From Lachnospiraceae bacterium (GTDB taxonomy: Bacteria > Bacillota > Clostridia > Lachnospirales > Lachnospiraceae), in NCBI GenBank assembly GCA_024682075.1, contig JAIKZQ010000031.1, forward strand, positions 1 through 64,000: a DNA stretch of 64,000 bases, written 5' to 3'. How positions within the stretch are numbered: position 1 is the first letter of the stretch; each line of letters starts with the position of its first letter. Position numbers and translations under genes: made by a program. Below are positions 43,851 to 52,457 of the stretch, piece after piece. The notes below the pieces were generated by a model, which worked only from the letters and a program-made list of their open reading frames with translations, made no database searches and was not told the DNA's origin.

Positions 43851-45059
43851 TTGTTTTTGAATTTTTTTGAAGGTTTAAGAAAGCACGGTGTCCATGTGAC
43901 TCTCGGAGAGTGGCTGGATCTGGAAAATGCGCTGGACAGCGGTCTTATAGGAGGGCAGCTGTCGAGGTTTTATTATGGTGCGCGTATGATCCTCGTCAAG
44001 AGCGAGACCGATTATGACAAGTATGATGAGGCGTTTGAAGAATGCTTCAGTGCAGTCAAAAAAGATACTGAGATTGGAACCGAGATGCTCAGATGGCTTG
44101 ACAAGTCAGATCTCATGCAGCTTGCCGAGCAGGAAGCCAGGGATCATCTGAATAAGATGGAAGGCGAGGGCATCATAATCGATAAAGAGGATGTTGAGCA
44201 GAAGTTCAAGCAGCGCCTTAAGGACCAGGATTCCGAGCATAACGGCGGTTCATTCTGGATAGGAACGATGGGCAAGACATCCTTCGGTAATACCGGTGGT
44301 AATATCGGAGGCGTAAGAGTAGGCGGAGCAACGGGATATCAGTCCGCGTTTGCCGTTATCGGAGCCAAGAAATACAGGGATTTCAGAGATGACAGGGTCA
44401 TGACGAATCGTCAGTTCCAGCTGGCATTCAGGAGGCTCAGACAGTTTTCGTCAAGGCTTGATACTCCCGAAAGAGAGCTTGACATAGATAAGACTGTGGA
44501 TGAGACCTGTAATCAGGGCGGAGTTCTTAAGATTGAGATGAGAAAACCCCGTAAGAACTCGGTCAAGCTGCTTCTTCTCATGGATTCGGGCGGAACGATG
44601 ATACCGTACTCATCACTTTTGAACGATCTGTTTCAGGCCGTGAATAAGAGCAATCACTATAAAGAAGTAAAATGTTATTACTTCCATAACTGCATTTATT
44701 CTCACCTGTACAAGACCCCTGAATGCGAAAACGGTGACTGGGTCGAGACAAAGTGGCTTTTCCGCAATACCGACAAGGATTACAAAGTCATAATCGTAGG
44801 TGATGCAGCCATGGCCCCGGAGGAACTTTATTCCGATACCGGTAATTACAGAGGACCGAATGACGGACTCAGCGGTGAAGAGTGGCTTAAATCTTTAAAG
44901 AGACACTATAAGAAGATAGTATGGCTCAATCCTAAAATGGCCCCGGGAAATGCTCCCTGGAGGGAAGCAGAGACTGCCGTGAAGCAGATGTTCCCGATGT
45001 ACAAGCTTACTGTCAGCGGGCTTGATAAGGCCATGATAAAACTGATGGAGACCAGATGA
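43851..45059 (+). CDS. CoxE-like VWA domain protein with altered MIDAS
   Basis: A 402-residue soluble protein that begins MFLNFFEGLRKHG, typical of CoxE-like proteins. Residues 130-165 are Gly-rich. The VWA fold spans about 235-400. Its metal site reads LLMDSGGTM with D245-x-G247-x-T249, so the usual DxSxS is changed; metal binding may differ or be kept through Thr. The start is TTG with a distant GGGG, so translation may rely on coupling with MoxR. It is the expected partner of that ATPase. Confidence 0.87.
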   Translation: MFLNFFEGLRKHGVHVTLGEWLDLENALDSGLIGGQLSRFYYGARMILVKSETDYDKYDEAFEECFSAVKKDTEIGTEMLRWLDKSDLMQLAEQEARDHLNKMEGEGIIIDKEDVEQKFKQRLKDQDSEHNGGSFWIGTMGKTSFGNTGGNIGGVRVGGATGYQSAFAVIGAKKYRDFRDDRVMTNRQFQLAFRRLRQFSSRLDTPERELDIDKTVDETCNQGGVLKIEMRKPRKNSVKLLLLMDSGGTMIPYSSLLNDLFQAVNKSNHYKEVKCYYFHNCIYSHLYKTPECENGDWVETKWLFRNTDKDYKVIIVGDAAMAPEELYSDTGNYRGPNDGLSGEEWLKSLKRHYKKIVWLNPKMAPGNAPWREAETAVKQMFPMYKLTVSGLDKAMIKLMETR

Positions 45060-45104
45060 TAATGATTATATTTTCAGGCTAAAGACATTTGAGCCGGCCT
45101 GCTA

Positions 45105-45110
45105 TATAAT
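45105..45110 (+). promoter_or_regulatory. Candidate -10 box upstream of tyrS
   Basis: TATAAT at 45105-45110 lies about 40 bases before the tyrS start. No good -35 is present at 16-18 bases. The whole gap is 91 bases and is too short for a T-box leader. Confidence 0.3.
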
Positions 45111-45150
45111 CTTTATATATTTCAGATTCAGAATCAAAGGAGATAGGAAA

Positions 45151-46374
45151 ATGGGTATTTATGAAGAGCTCCAGGCCAGAGGCCTTATTGCTCAGACAAC
45201 TGACGAAAATGAGATAAAGGAGCTTGTAAATAACGGTAAAGCAACTTTTTATATTGGCTTTGACTGTACTGCGGATTCTCTTACCGCCGGCCATTTCATG
45301 GCCCTGACACTTATGAAGAGACTTCAGATGGCAGGTAATAAGCCCATCGCTCTTATCGGAGGAGGCACCACCATGATCGGTGATCCTTCCGGAAGATCCG
45401 ATATGAGGAAGATGCTTACCAGAGAAGACATCGATCATAATGCAGAGTGCTTCAAGAAGCAGATGGAGAAATTCATCGATTTCGGTGAAGGAAAGGCCAT
45501 AATGGTCAACAACGCCGACTGGCTTATGAACCTTAACTACATCGAGCTTCTCCGCGAGGTCGGTGCATGCTTTTCAGTTAACAATATGCTGAGAGCCGAG
45601 TGCTACAAGCAGAGAATGGAAAAAGGACTTTCCTTCCTTGAGTTTAACTACATGATAATGCAGTCATATGACTTCTATTACATGTTCCAGAAATACAATT
45701 GTAATCTCGAGTTCGGCGGTGATGACCAGTGGAGCAATATGCTCGGCGGCACAGAACTCATCAGAAGAAAACTCGGCAAAGATGCACATGCCATGACCAT
45801 TACCCTTCTTACTGATTCAAACGGTAACAAGATGGGAAAGACTGCAGGAAATGCGGTATGGCTCGATCCGAACAAGACTTCTCCTTTTGAATTCTACCAG
45901 TACTGGAGAAATGTCGGAGATGCCGATGTGTTTAAGTGTCTGAGAATGCTCACATTCCTTCCTCTTGAGAAGATCGAGGAGATAGAAAAGTGGGATGATT
46001 CAAGGATCAATGATGCCAAGAAGATCCTTGCACACGAACTTACCGAGCTTGTACACGGTAAAGAAGAAGCTGATAAGGCTGAAGCAGGATCTGCAGCACT
46101 TTTCGGAGGCGGAGATCTTGCCGGAGCGGACATTCCCACAGTCAGGATGGAAGAAGGAGATTACAGAGACGGTAAGGTTGATATCCTTGGAATCCTTGTA
46201 AGAGCGGGTCTTTGCCCAACCAGAAATGAAGCCCGCCGTGCCGTTGAACAGGGCGGAGTTACCGTTGATGATGAAAAAGTTACCGATGTTAAGACTCTGT
46301 ATTCCGCAGAAGACCTTAAAGACGGCAAACTGGTAAGACGCGGAAAGAAAGCGTTTAAAAAGGTGATCTCATGA
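45151..46374 (+). CDS. tyrS: Tyrosyl-tRNA synthetase
   Basis: A class I synthetase of 407 residues that charges tRNA-Tyr. The HIGH-like motif is TAGHF near residue 50; the KMSKS-like motif is NKMGKTAG near 229. GGDDQWSNM and IGDPSGRS are characteristic of the group, and an S4-type RNA-binding domain fills the end (LVRAGLCPTRNEARRAVEQGGV). AAAGGAG precedes the ATG. The stop overlaps the next gene. Confidence 0.97.
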   Translation: MGIYEELQARGLIAQTTDENEIKELVNNGKATFYIGFDCTADSLTAGHFMALTLMKRLQMAGNKPIALIGGGTTMIGDPSGRSDMRKMLTREDIDHNAECFKKQMEKFIDFGEGKAIMVNNADWLMNLNYIELLREVGACFSVNNMLRAECYKQRMEKGLSFLEFNYMIMQSYDFYYMFQKYNCNLEFGGDDQWSNMLGGTELIRRKLGKDAHAMTITLLTDSNGNKMGKTAGNAVWLDPNKTSPFEFYQYWRNVGDADVFKCLRMLTFLPLEKIEEIEKWDDSRINDAKKILAHELTELVHGKEEADKAEAGSAALFGGGDLAGADIPTVRMEEGDYRDGKVDILGILVRAGLCPTRNEARRAVEQGGVTVDDEKVTDVKTLYSAEDLKDGKLVRRGKKAFKKVIS

Positions 46375-47192
46375 GTAAAGCTATCGATAAGCTGCAAACC
46401 GCATTGAAGGCTGTCAGGGAAAAGACCGATTTTGTTCCCGATATTGCACTTGTTCTCGGATCCGGGCTGGGTGCATATGCTGATTCCATCAAGACAGTAT
46501 GTGAGATCCCTTATTCCGAACTTCCCGGTTTTCCGGTTTCAACCGTTCAGGGTCATTCCGGAAAGTTCATCTTCGGATATGACGGAGACAAGAAAATCGT
46601 CTGCATGAAGGGCAGGGTTCACATGTATGAAGGTTATGAACCTTCTGATGTCGTGATGCCCATAAGGCTGATGAAGCTGATGGGAGCTAAGATCCTGTTT
46701 CTGACCAATGCGGCAGGAGGCATTAACGAGAATTTCCATCCCGGATGTCTCATGCTTATCGAAGACCAGATCTCATTCCTGGTCAGGAATCCTCTTGTTG
46801 GTCCCAATGTTGAGGAACTCGGAACAAGATTCCCTGACATGACTCACATATATGATGAGTCGCTTTCAGGCATCATCATAAAGACTGCTGAAGAGCTTAA
46901 CAGCGAATTGTTCAAGGGCGTATATGTCCAGCTGAGCGGTCCTTCGTATGAATCACCTGCTGACATAAAGGCATTAAGGCTTCTCGGCGGCAGCGCTGTC
47001 GGAATGAGCACAGCAATTGAGGCCATTGCTGCAAGACATGCCGGAATGAAAGTGTGCGGCATTTCCGTCATAAGCAACATGGCTGCCGGCATTACGGGCG
47101 AAGAGCTTAATCATGCCGAGGTCCAGAAAGCTGCGGATTCAGTTTCTGCCAGATTTGAAGAACTTGTCAAAAAGTCAATAGCTGCTTTTTAA
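46371..47192 (+). CDS. punA: Purine nucleoside phosphorylase
   Basis: This 273-residue enzyme splits purine nucleosides with phosphate into base and ribose 1-phosphate. It belongs to the trimeric PNP/MTA class: LGSGLGAYAD, VQGHSGKF, GRVHMYEGY, TNAAGGIN and the specificity segment AVGMSTAIEAIAARH. ATGA overlap with tyrS. It starts a salvage run with cdd, an amidohydrolase and a purine permease. Confidence 0.95.
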   Translation: MSKAIDKLQTALKAVREKTDFVPDIALVLGSGLGAYADSIKTVCEIPYSELPGFPVSTVQGHSGKFIFGYDGDKKIVCMKGRVHMYEGYEPSDVVMPIRLMKLMGAKILFLTNAAGGINENFHPGCLMLIEDQISFLVRNPLVGPNVEELGTRFPDMTHIYDESLSGIIIKTAEELNSELFKGVYVQLSGPSYESPADIKALRLLGGSAVGMSTAIEAIAARHAGMKVCGISVISNMAAGITGEELNHAEVQKAADSVSARFEELVKKSIAAF

Positions 47193-47201
47193 GGTGATGT
47201 C

Positions 47202-47624
47202 ATGAATGAAGAAGCCATTTCGGAACTGATACTTAATGCATTTGAGGCCAGGACCAAGTCATATTGTCCTTATTCCGGATACGCCGTCGGTGCTGCACTT
47301 CTTACCGAAAGCGGACAGGTTTTCATGGGCTGTAATGTTGAGAATTCATCTTACGGCGCAACAATTTGTGCCGAAAGATGCGCCGCTTTAAAAGCTGTCT
47401 CCGAAGGTGAGAGATCTTTTAAGGCAATTGCCATCGTCGGAGCACCCAGGGATGCAAAGGAAGTCTCCGATTATGCATATCCTTGCGGTATTTGCAGACA
47501 GTTTCTTTCGGAGTTTGGCGGCAGCGACATGACGGTCATTGTTGCAAAAAGCATTGACGACAGGAAAGTATTCAGTCTCGGTGAACTTCTTCCCGAAGCA
47601 TTTTCATCAGAATCGATGAAGTGA
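47202..47624 (+). CDS. cdd: Cytidine deaminase
   Basis: A 140-residue zinc enzyme that converts cytidine and deoxycytidine to uridine forms. The zinc site is CAERCA with the later PCGICRQ; YCPYSGYAVGAALLTESG is typical for the start. AAGGTGATG precedes the ATG. Located directly after the purine phosphorylase. Confidence 0.96.
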   Translation: MNEEAISELILNAFEARTKSYCPYSGYAVGAALLTESGQVFMGCNVENSSYGATICAERCAALKAVSEGERSFKAIAIVGAPRDAKEVSDYAYPCGICRQFLSEFGGSDMTVIVAKSIDDRKVFSLGELLPEAFSSESMK

Positions 47625-47632
47625 GGAAATCC

Positions 47633-48925
47633 ATGAAGATACGCCTTTACAATGCCAGGATCCTGGATCTGAGCGGTGATCACAACATCCGCTGCGGTGA
47701 AGTATGCGTATCAGGCGGACTTATTGAGAAGGTTTCATATGATAACAATGCAGGCTCCCACGAGGAGGTTTTCGACAGACAGATCGACTGTCACGGAAAC
47801 CTTCTCATGAGGGGCTTTAATAATGCCCATGCCCATTCCGCAATGACATTCTTAAGGTCCAGGGCGGATGACAAGCCTACCCCTATATGGCTGAAGGATG
47901 ATGTTTTTCCGAATGAGGCTAAGCTGACCGATGAAGATATTGCCGATTTTCAGCGTCTTGCCATAATGGAGTATGTGTCCGGCGGAATAGTATCTGCAAT
48001 GGATATGTATCTGAGACCCGATGTTACGGCCGAGGTTTTCTCCAAAGCCGGAATGAGAGCTGTGATCGTATCCGGGCTTAACGATTTCACCTCCTCTATA
48101 GAGAGATTTCAGGATGAATTTGTCAGGCTGAACAGCATGCATCCTCTCATAAGTTATAAAGCCGGCTTTCATGCCGAATACACCTGCAGGAAGGAAAGGC
48201 TTGAAAGATTATCGGAGATCGTAAGGGAACTGAAATGCCCTGTTTACTGCCATTTGTCCGAGACGGCATTTGAAGTGGAAGACTGTGTCAGACGTACAGG
48301 CTGTACTCCTTTTGATTATCTGGACAGTCTGGGACTGTTTGAAAACGGTGGCGGGATCTATCACGGAGTTCATCTTACGGATGAGGAAATTGACAGGATC
48401 CGTGACAGGGGCGTTCATGTGGTCATCAATTCCGGCTCTAACTGCAAGCTCGCAAGCGGGATCGCACCTCTTAAGAAGATGCATGACAAAGGCATCAGGC
48501 TCGCTCTGGGAACCGACGGCCCTGCGAGCAACAATTCTCTGGATATGTTCAGGGAAATGTATCTTACAAGCGTTTTATGCAAGCTTGCTGAAAAGGATGC
48601 TGCATGCATGGACGCTTCATTCATACTTGATATGGCCGTAAAAGGATCGGCAGGATGCATGGGGCTGGAGGATTCCGGACAGATAAAGGCCGGAAATCCC
48701 GCAGATATGATACTTTTGGACCTTTTCAAGCCCAATATGCAGCCTCTTAACAATATTGTGAAAAATATTGTTTATGCAGGAAATGTTTCTAATGTTATAA
48801 TGACTATGGTCGCCGGCAGGATACTCTATGAGAACGGAGAGTATGATCTCGGTTTTGATACCGAAGAGCTTCTTGCAAAATGTGCTGCAAGATGCAAAAG
48901 GATTTTTTCCGGGGACACAAAGTGA
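47633..48925 (+). CDS. Amidohydrolase, probable nucleoside or base deaminase
   Basis: A 430-residue member of the metal-dependent ATZ/TRZ amidohydrolase group. Metal ligands lie in NNAHAHSAM (HxH), the catalytic part in HLSETAFE and HGVHLT, and the final Asp in LGTDGPASNN. The group includes 5-methylthioadenosine/S-adenosylhomocysteine deaminase and guanine deaminase; the substrate cannot be named from sequence. The ATG at 47633 has GTGAGG upstream; a GTG at 47621 would start inside cdd. Position in the salvage run suggests a purine substrate. Confidence 0.88.
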   Translation: MKIRLYNARILDLSGDHNIRCGEVCVSGGLIEKVSYDNNAGSHEEVFDRQIDCHGNLLMRGFNNAHAHSAMTFLRSRADDKPTPIWLKDDVFPNEAKLTDEDIADFQRLAIMEYVSGGIVSAMDMYLRPDVTAEVFSKAGMRAVIVSGLNDFTSSIERFQDEFVRLNSMHPLISYKAGFHAEYTCRKERLERLSEIVRELKCPVYCHLSETAFEVEDCVRRTGCTPFDYLDSLGLFENGGGIYHGVHLTDEEIDRIRDRGVHVVINSGSNCKLASGIAPLKKMHDKGIRLALGTDGPASNNSLDMFREMYLTSVLCKLAEKDAACMDASFILDMAVKGSAGCMGLEDSGQIKAGNPADMILLDLFKPNMQPLNNIVKNIVYAGNVSNVIMTMVAGRILYENGEYDLGFDTEELLAKCAARCKRIFSGDTK

Positions 48926-48984
48926 ATAGCTTATGCAGGACGAACAGGCTGATCCGCCCTGCGTGATCTATAAATCCAAAAAAT

Positions 48985-48998
48985 CTCTGATATCAGAG
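48985..48998. promoter_or_regulatory. 14-bp palindrome next to the permease ribosome site
   Basis: CTCTGATATCAGAG is a perfect inverted repeat just before AAAGGAG of the permease gene. It might be an operator or an mRNA hairpin affecting initiation. Confidence 0.3.
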
Positions 48999-49011
48999 AA
49001 AGGAGAAAACA

Positions 49012-50373
49012 ATGCTTGAAAAAACCTTTAAACTGAAGGAAAACGGCACTGACGTCAAGACAGAGATCATTGCCGGAATCACAACCTTCATGGCCATGGC
49101 CTACATCCTGGCTGTCAATCCCAGCATCCTTTCCGCTTCGGGAATGAATCCCCAGGCTGTTCTCATGGCAACAGCTCTTTCCGCCTTCATAGGCACGATC
49201 TGCATGGCACTGCTTGCCAATTATCCTTTTGCTCTTGCACCCGGACTCGGACTTAATGCATATTTTGCATATACCGTATGCGGTTCAATGGGCTATTCAT
49301 GGCAGTTCGCACTCTTTGCTGTATTTATTGAAGGACTTATCTTCGTGGTCCTTTCAGTCACCCCTGTCAGGGAGGCAATCTTCAATGCCATTCCTATTCA
49401 GCTCAAGAAGGGCGTGTCTGTAGGAATCGGACTTTTCGTTGCTTTCATCGGACTTCAGAACGGTAAGGTCGTTGTCGGCGGAGCAACTCTTGTTACTATC
49501 GTTGACTTCAATGCTGAGTTCTCAACCACCGGTATGTGGGCACTTCTCACCATCGTGGGAACTCTGATCATTGCGATCCTTCATGTAAAGAAGATCAAGG
49601 GCTCGATCCTTATCGGAATCTTTGCTACATGGATCCTTGGAATCATCCTTGAGCTTGCAGGTGTTTATGCACCCAATCCCGAACTCGGATTTTATTCGGC
49701 AATTCCTTCAAGCCTTGCTGACTTCAACTTTGCATCACTCGGACAGACCTTTGGTGCATGTTTCTCAGCTGATGCTTTTGCGGGATTCAATGCTCTTGAC
49801 TTCATCGTCATCATGTTTGCATTCCTGTTTGTAGATGTGTTCGATACTCTCGGAACCCTCATCGGATGTGCCGATAAGGCTGACATGCTTGATAAGGATG
49901 GGAAGCTTCCCCGCATCCGTCCCGCACTTCTTGCTGATGCTATCGCAACCAGCACCGGCGCGGTTCTCGGAACTTCCACCACCACTACATTCGTTGAGAG
50001 CTCATCGGGTGTCTCTGCGGGCGGACGTACCGGTCTTACTTCCATAGTGACCGGTTTACTGTTCCTTGTATCACTTATCCTTTCGCCTCTTTTCATCTCG
50101 ATCCCCGGATTCGCAACAGCACCTGCTCTTGTATTCGTCGGATTCCTTATGATGAGCGCAATCTCCGGCATAGATCTCAAGGATGCAACCGAGAGCATTC
50201 CCGCATTCCTTGCACTTCTTACAATGCCTCTTACTTACAGCATTTCAGACGGTATCTGCATTGGTGTCATCTCTTATGTAGTCATCAATCTCTTCACCGG
50301 AAATGCAAAGAAGATCAAGCCTCTCATGTATGTGCTGGCTATCCTCTTTATCATTAAGTACGCGATCCTTTAA
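49012..50373 (+). CDS. NCS2-family purine permease
   Basis: A 453-residue transporter with about 12 to 14 hydrophobic spans, in the AzgA/PbuG group that imports hypoxanthine, guanine or adenine with protons. Typical parts are ITTFMAMAYILAVNPSIL, LAPGLGLNAYFAYTVC, and DTLGTLIGCADKA. No purine riboswitch is visible upstream. It follows the salvage enzymes and ends with a strong terminator. Confidence 0.93.
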   Translation: MLEKTFKLKENGTDVKTEIIAGITTFMAMAYILAVNPSILSASGMNPQAVLMATALSAFIGTICMALLANYPFALAPGLGLNAYFAYTVCGSMGYSWQFALFAVFIEGLIFVVLSVTPVREAIFNAIPIQLKKGVSVGIGLFVAFIGLQNGKVVVGGATLVTIVDFNAEFSTTGMWALLTIVGTLIIAILHVKKIKGSILIGIFATWILGIILELAGVYAPNPELGFYSAIPSSLADFNFASLGQTFGACFSADAFAGFNALDFIVIMFAFLFVDVFDTLGTLIGCADKADMLDKDGKLPRIRPALLADAIATSTGAVLGTSTTTTFVESSSGVSAGGRTGLTSIVTGLLFLVSLILSPLFISIPGFATAPALVFVGFLMMSAISGIDLKDATESIPAFLALLTMPLTYSISDGICIGVISYVVINLFTGNAKKIKPLMYVLAILFIIKYAIL

Positions 50374-50385
50374 TTATTCTTACAA

Positions 50386-50424
50386 ATCCCTGCCGTCTTC
50401 ATTGCGGGCGGCAGGGATATTTTA
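50386..50424 (+). terminator. Terminator after the permease
   Basis: ATCCCTGCCG (50386-50395) pairs perfectly with CGGCAGGGAT (50409-50418), followed by ATTTTAT. Confidence 0.8.
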
Positions 50425-50442
50425 TCTATTGGTATTCAGACT

Positions 50443-52122
50443 ATGTATGGACTGATATTTGTAGCGATCATCCTCGTGCTCCTTGCCGTGAGCGGATACA
50501 GGATGAGCATCGAGGAAAAGAAAAAGACCGTCCGGAAGATCAGTGATTCTTTCGGCATGCCTTCATCAAGGAAGATTTCCGAAGCCAGAAGACAGGCTCT
50601 TGTTCGCAATATCGATCTTCTTAAAGGTGAAGCTGCATCCGGAGATCTGATAGATGATCTTACATGGTCCGATACCGGCATGGAGGATATCTTCCTTCAG
50701 ATGGATAATTGCCTTTCATCCGCAGGAGAAGAGACACTGTATTACACTCTTCATGACGTGTCCAAACCTGCGGAGGACATTGCTGCGACTGATAAGGCTG
50801 TAGGAGACCTGAGCTCAGATGAAAAACTTCGTCTGGAACTGGGGGTGGCCTTAAGCGGGCTCGGATTTGTTAAAGACAGACCTTTTCCCGAGTATCTTCA
50901 GCACATCCGCGGAAGTGAAAAGATCATAAGTCCGTTTTTTCACATCTTATGTGATTTCTATTATGTCGTGATAATATTCCTGATGTTCATGAATCCGGTT
51001 CTGGGCTCTGTATTTCTTGTTATCGTGCTCGTTGTACAGATATCATCATATTTTTCTCTCAGGAAAAAAGCGGAAGAGAGCCTTTGCGGAATGTCAATGA
51101 TAACCAGACTTTCTTCGATGGGCAGTCATCTTCCTAAGGGTTATGATTCATATGCGGGGCAGCTCTGTGATCAGCTTTCAAAGGATCTGGCTTCATTCAG
51201 AAAAGGAACGGTCCTTTCATCTTTTGTGATCTCTACCGGACCGAACTCGCAGGGCGGCCTGATCTCAATGATCTTCACCTACCTGAATCTGCTCTTTCAT
51301 TTTGACCTTATCGCTGCATCTTTTCTTTTGTCCGGAATAAAGGAAAATTCAGCGCGTATCATGAATGCTTACAAGACTGCCGGTTTTCTTGACATGTGTC
51401 TTTCCGTTGCTTCATATAGGGCATATCTGGAGAAAAAGGGCGGATGGTGCGTGCCGGAATTTATCGAAGATCGAGGTATCTCCATTGAAAAAGGCTTTAT
51501 TCCTCTTATTGATAAGCCTGTAGCAAATGATGCTTTTACGAGCGGCGGAGTTCTGATAACGGGATCCAATGCAAGCGGCAAGTCCACATATATGAGGATG
51601 ATAGCCGTAAATACAATCCTGGCCCAGTCTGTGGCAACTTGCCCCGCGGTTTCATATAAAGCTTGCCGTTTCAGGATTTATTCTTCGATCGCGGTTAATG
51701 ACAACATCTTAAAAGGCGAGAGCTATTTCATGGCGGAGATCGGAAGCCTTAAGAGGATCGTGGATGCCGCTATGGCTGATGGGAGGCCCATAATATGCTT
51801 TATTGATGAGATACTCAGGGGTACGAATACATCGGAGAGGATTTCGGCAGCATGTGCGGTCCTTAAGTATCTGGCTGAGCTGGATGTCATTGTGTTTGCT
51901 GCGACTCATGATCTTGAACTTACCGTCATGATAGGAGACAAATACGAAAATGTTCACTTTACCGAAAACATTACAGGTGATGACGTGACCTTCTCATATG
52001 TGCTTGAAAAAGGCCCCACGAACAGCAGGAATGCCATCGCGCTTTTAAGGAAAAACGGCTTCCCGGATAGCATCATAAATGAGAGCGAAAAGCTGTGCAT
52101 GGACTTGACTAAAAAAGCGTGA
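50443..52122 (+). CDS. Membrane-anchored MutS-like ATPase
   Basis: A 559-residue protein. One hydrophobic span lies at 3-20 and two more at about 168-200. The C-terminal half is a MutS-type ATPase: Walker A GSNASGKSTYMRM near 378, Walker B CFIDEILRGTNTSER near 452, and the conserved AATHDLEL. The mismatch-binding and connector domains of true MutS are missing, so mismatch repair is unlikely. Similar proteins are common in Lachnospiraceae but poorly studied. No ribosome site is clear. mutS itself is at 59263. Confidence 0.88.
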   Translation: MYGLIFVAIILVLLAVSGYRMSIEEKKKTVRKISDSFGMPSSRKISEARRQALVRNIDLLKGEAASGDLIDDLTWSDTGMEDIFLQMDNCLSSAGEETLYYTLHDVSKPAEDIAATDKAVGDLSSDEKLRLELGVALSGLGFVKDRPFPEYLQHIRGSEKIISPFFHILCDFYYVVIIFLMFMNPVLGSVFLVIVLVVQISSYFSLRKKAEESLCGMSMITRLSSMGSHLPKGYDSYAGQLCDQLSKDLASFRKGTVLSSFVISTGPNSQGGLISMIFTYLNLLFHFDLIAASFLLSGIKENSARIMNAYKTAGFLDMCLSVASYRAYLEKKGGWCVPEFIEDRGISIEKGFIPLIDKPVANDAFTSGGVLITGSNASGKSTYMRMIAVNTILAQSVATCPAVSYKACRFRIYSSIAVNDNILKGESYFMAEIGSLKRIVDAAMADGRPIICFIDEILRGTNTSERISAACAVLKYLAELDVIVFAATHDLELTVMIGDKYENVHFTENITGDDVTFSYVLEKGPTNSRNAIALLRKNGFPDSIINESEKLCMDLTKKA

Positions 52123-52134
52123 TGAAGGTATACT
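52105..52134 (+). promoter_or_regulatory. Promoter for the 58-residue membrane protein
   Basis: TTGACT (52105-52110), an 18-base spacer and TATACT (52129-52134). It overlaps the end of the MutS-like gene. The start point near 52141 gives a leader of about 66 bases. Confidence 0.7.
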
Positions 52135-52206
52135 AAATACTGTATTTCCATGGTTTTTGCTTAAGAATATTTTACTAGATATAGATTCTTTTTCGGAGGT
52201 ATCAGG

Positions 52207-52383
52207 ATGCAGGCAAGTATATTTTTCGGTTCTTTTTTTAGCTATCTGCTTCTTATGGTGATAATAGTATGCGTTGCCGCTTTGGGATTTGCCGTCGGAA
52301 GGGTTCTCAGAAAAGGTAAAGACGGCAGGACGGAAAATGTGATCGCATCAGACGAAGGTCCCGGGAACGGGGAGAGCAACTGA
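52207..52383 (+). CDS. Small single-span membrane protein (58 residues)
   Basis: The frame encodes a 58-residue protein: a hydrophobic span at about 8-31, then a basic stretch RVLRKGKDGR and an acidic tail. CGGAGGT lies six bases before the ATG, and a promoter and a terminator flank it, so it is a separate unit. Similar short proteins are widespread in Lachnospiraceae and are sometimes mislabelled as vanadium nitrogenase; this comparison is from memory. Function is unknown. Confidence 0.78.
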   Translation: MQASIFFGSFFSYLLLMVIIVCVAALGFAVGRVLRKGKDGRTENVIASDEGPGNGESN

Positions 52384-52396
52384 CATCAGTATCTGG

Positions 52397-52425
52397 GGAT
52401 ACGGAAATTTTTCGTATCCTTTTTT
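52397..52425 (+). terminator. Terminator after the small membrane protein gene
   Basis: GGATACG (52397-52403) pairs with CGTATCC (52413-52419), followed by a T-run. Confidence 0.75.
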
Positions 52426-52457
52426 ATATTTTTACGGCGTAAGCCGTGTGTGATCAT

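Noticed and set aside
45060..45150. T-box leader for tyrS
   Set aside because: The gap is only 91 bases, shorter than a T-box, and no T-box bulge sequence or terminator hairpin is present.
48926..49011. Purine riboswitch before the permease
   Set aside because: The region is 86 bases with no paired three-way junction pattern; only a short palindrome and a weak GCAGG/CCTGC pairing are seen.
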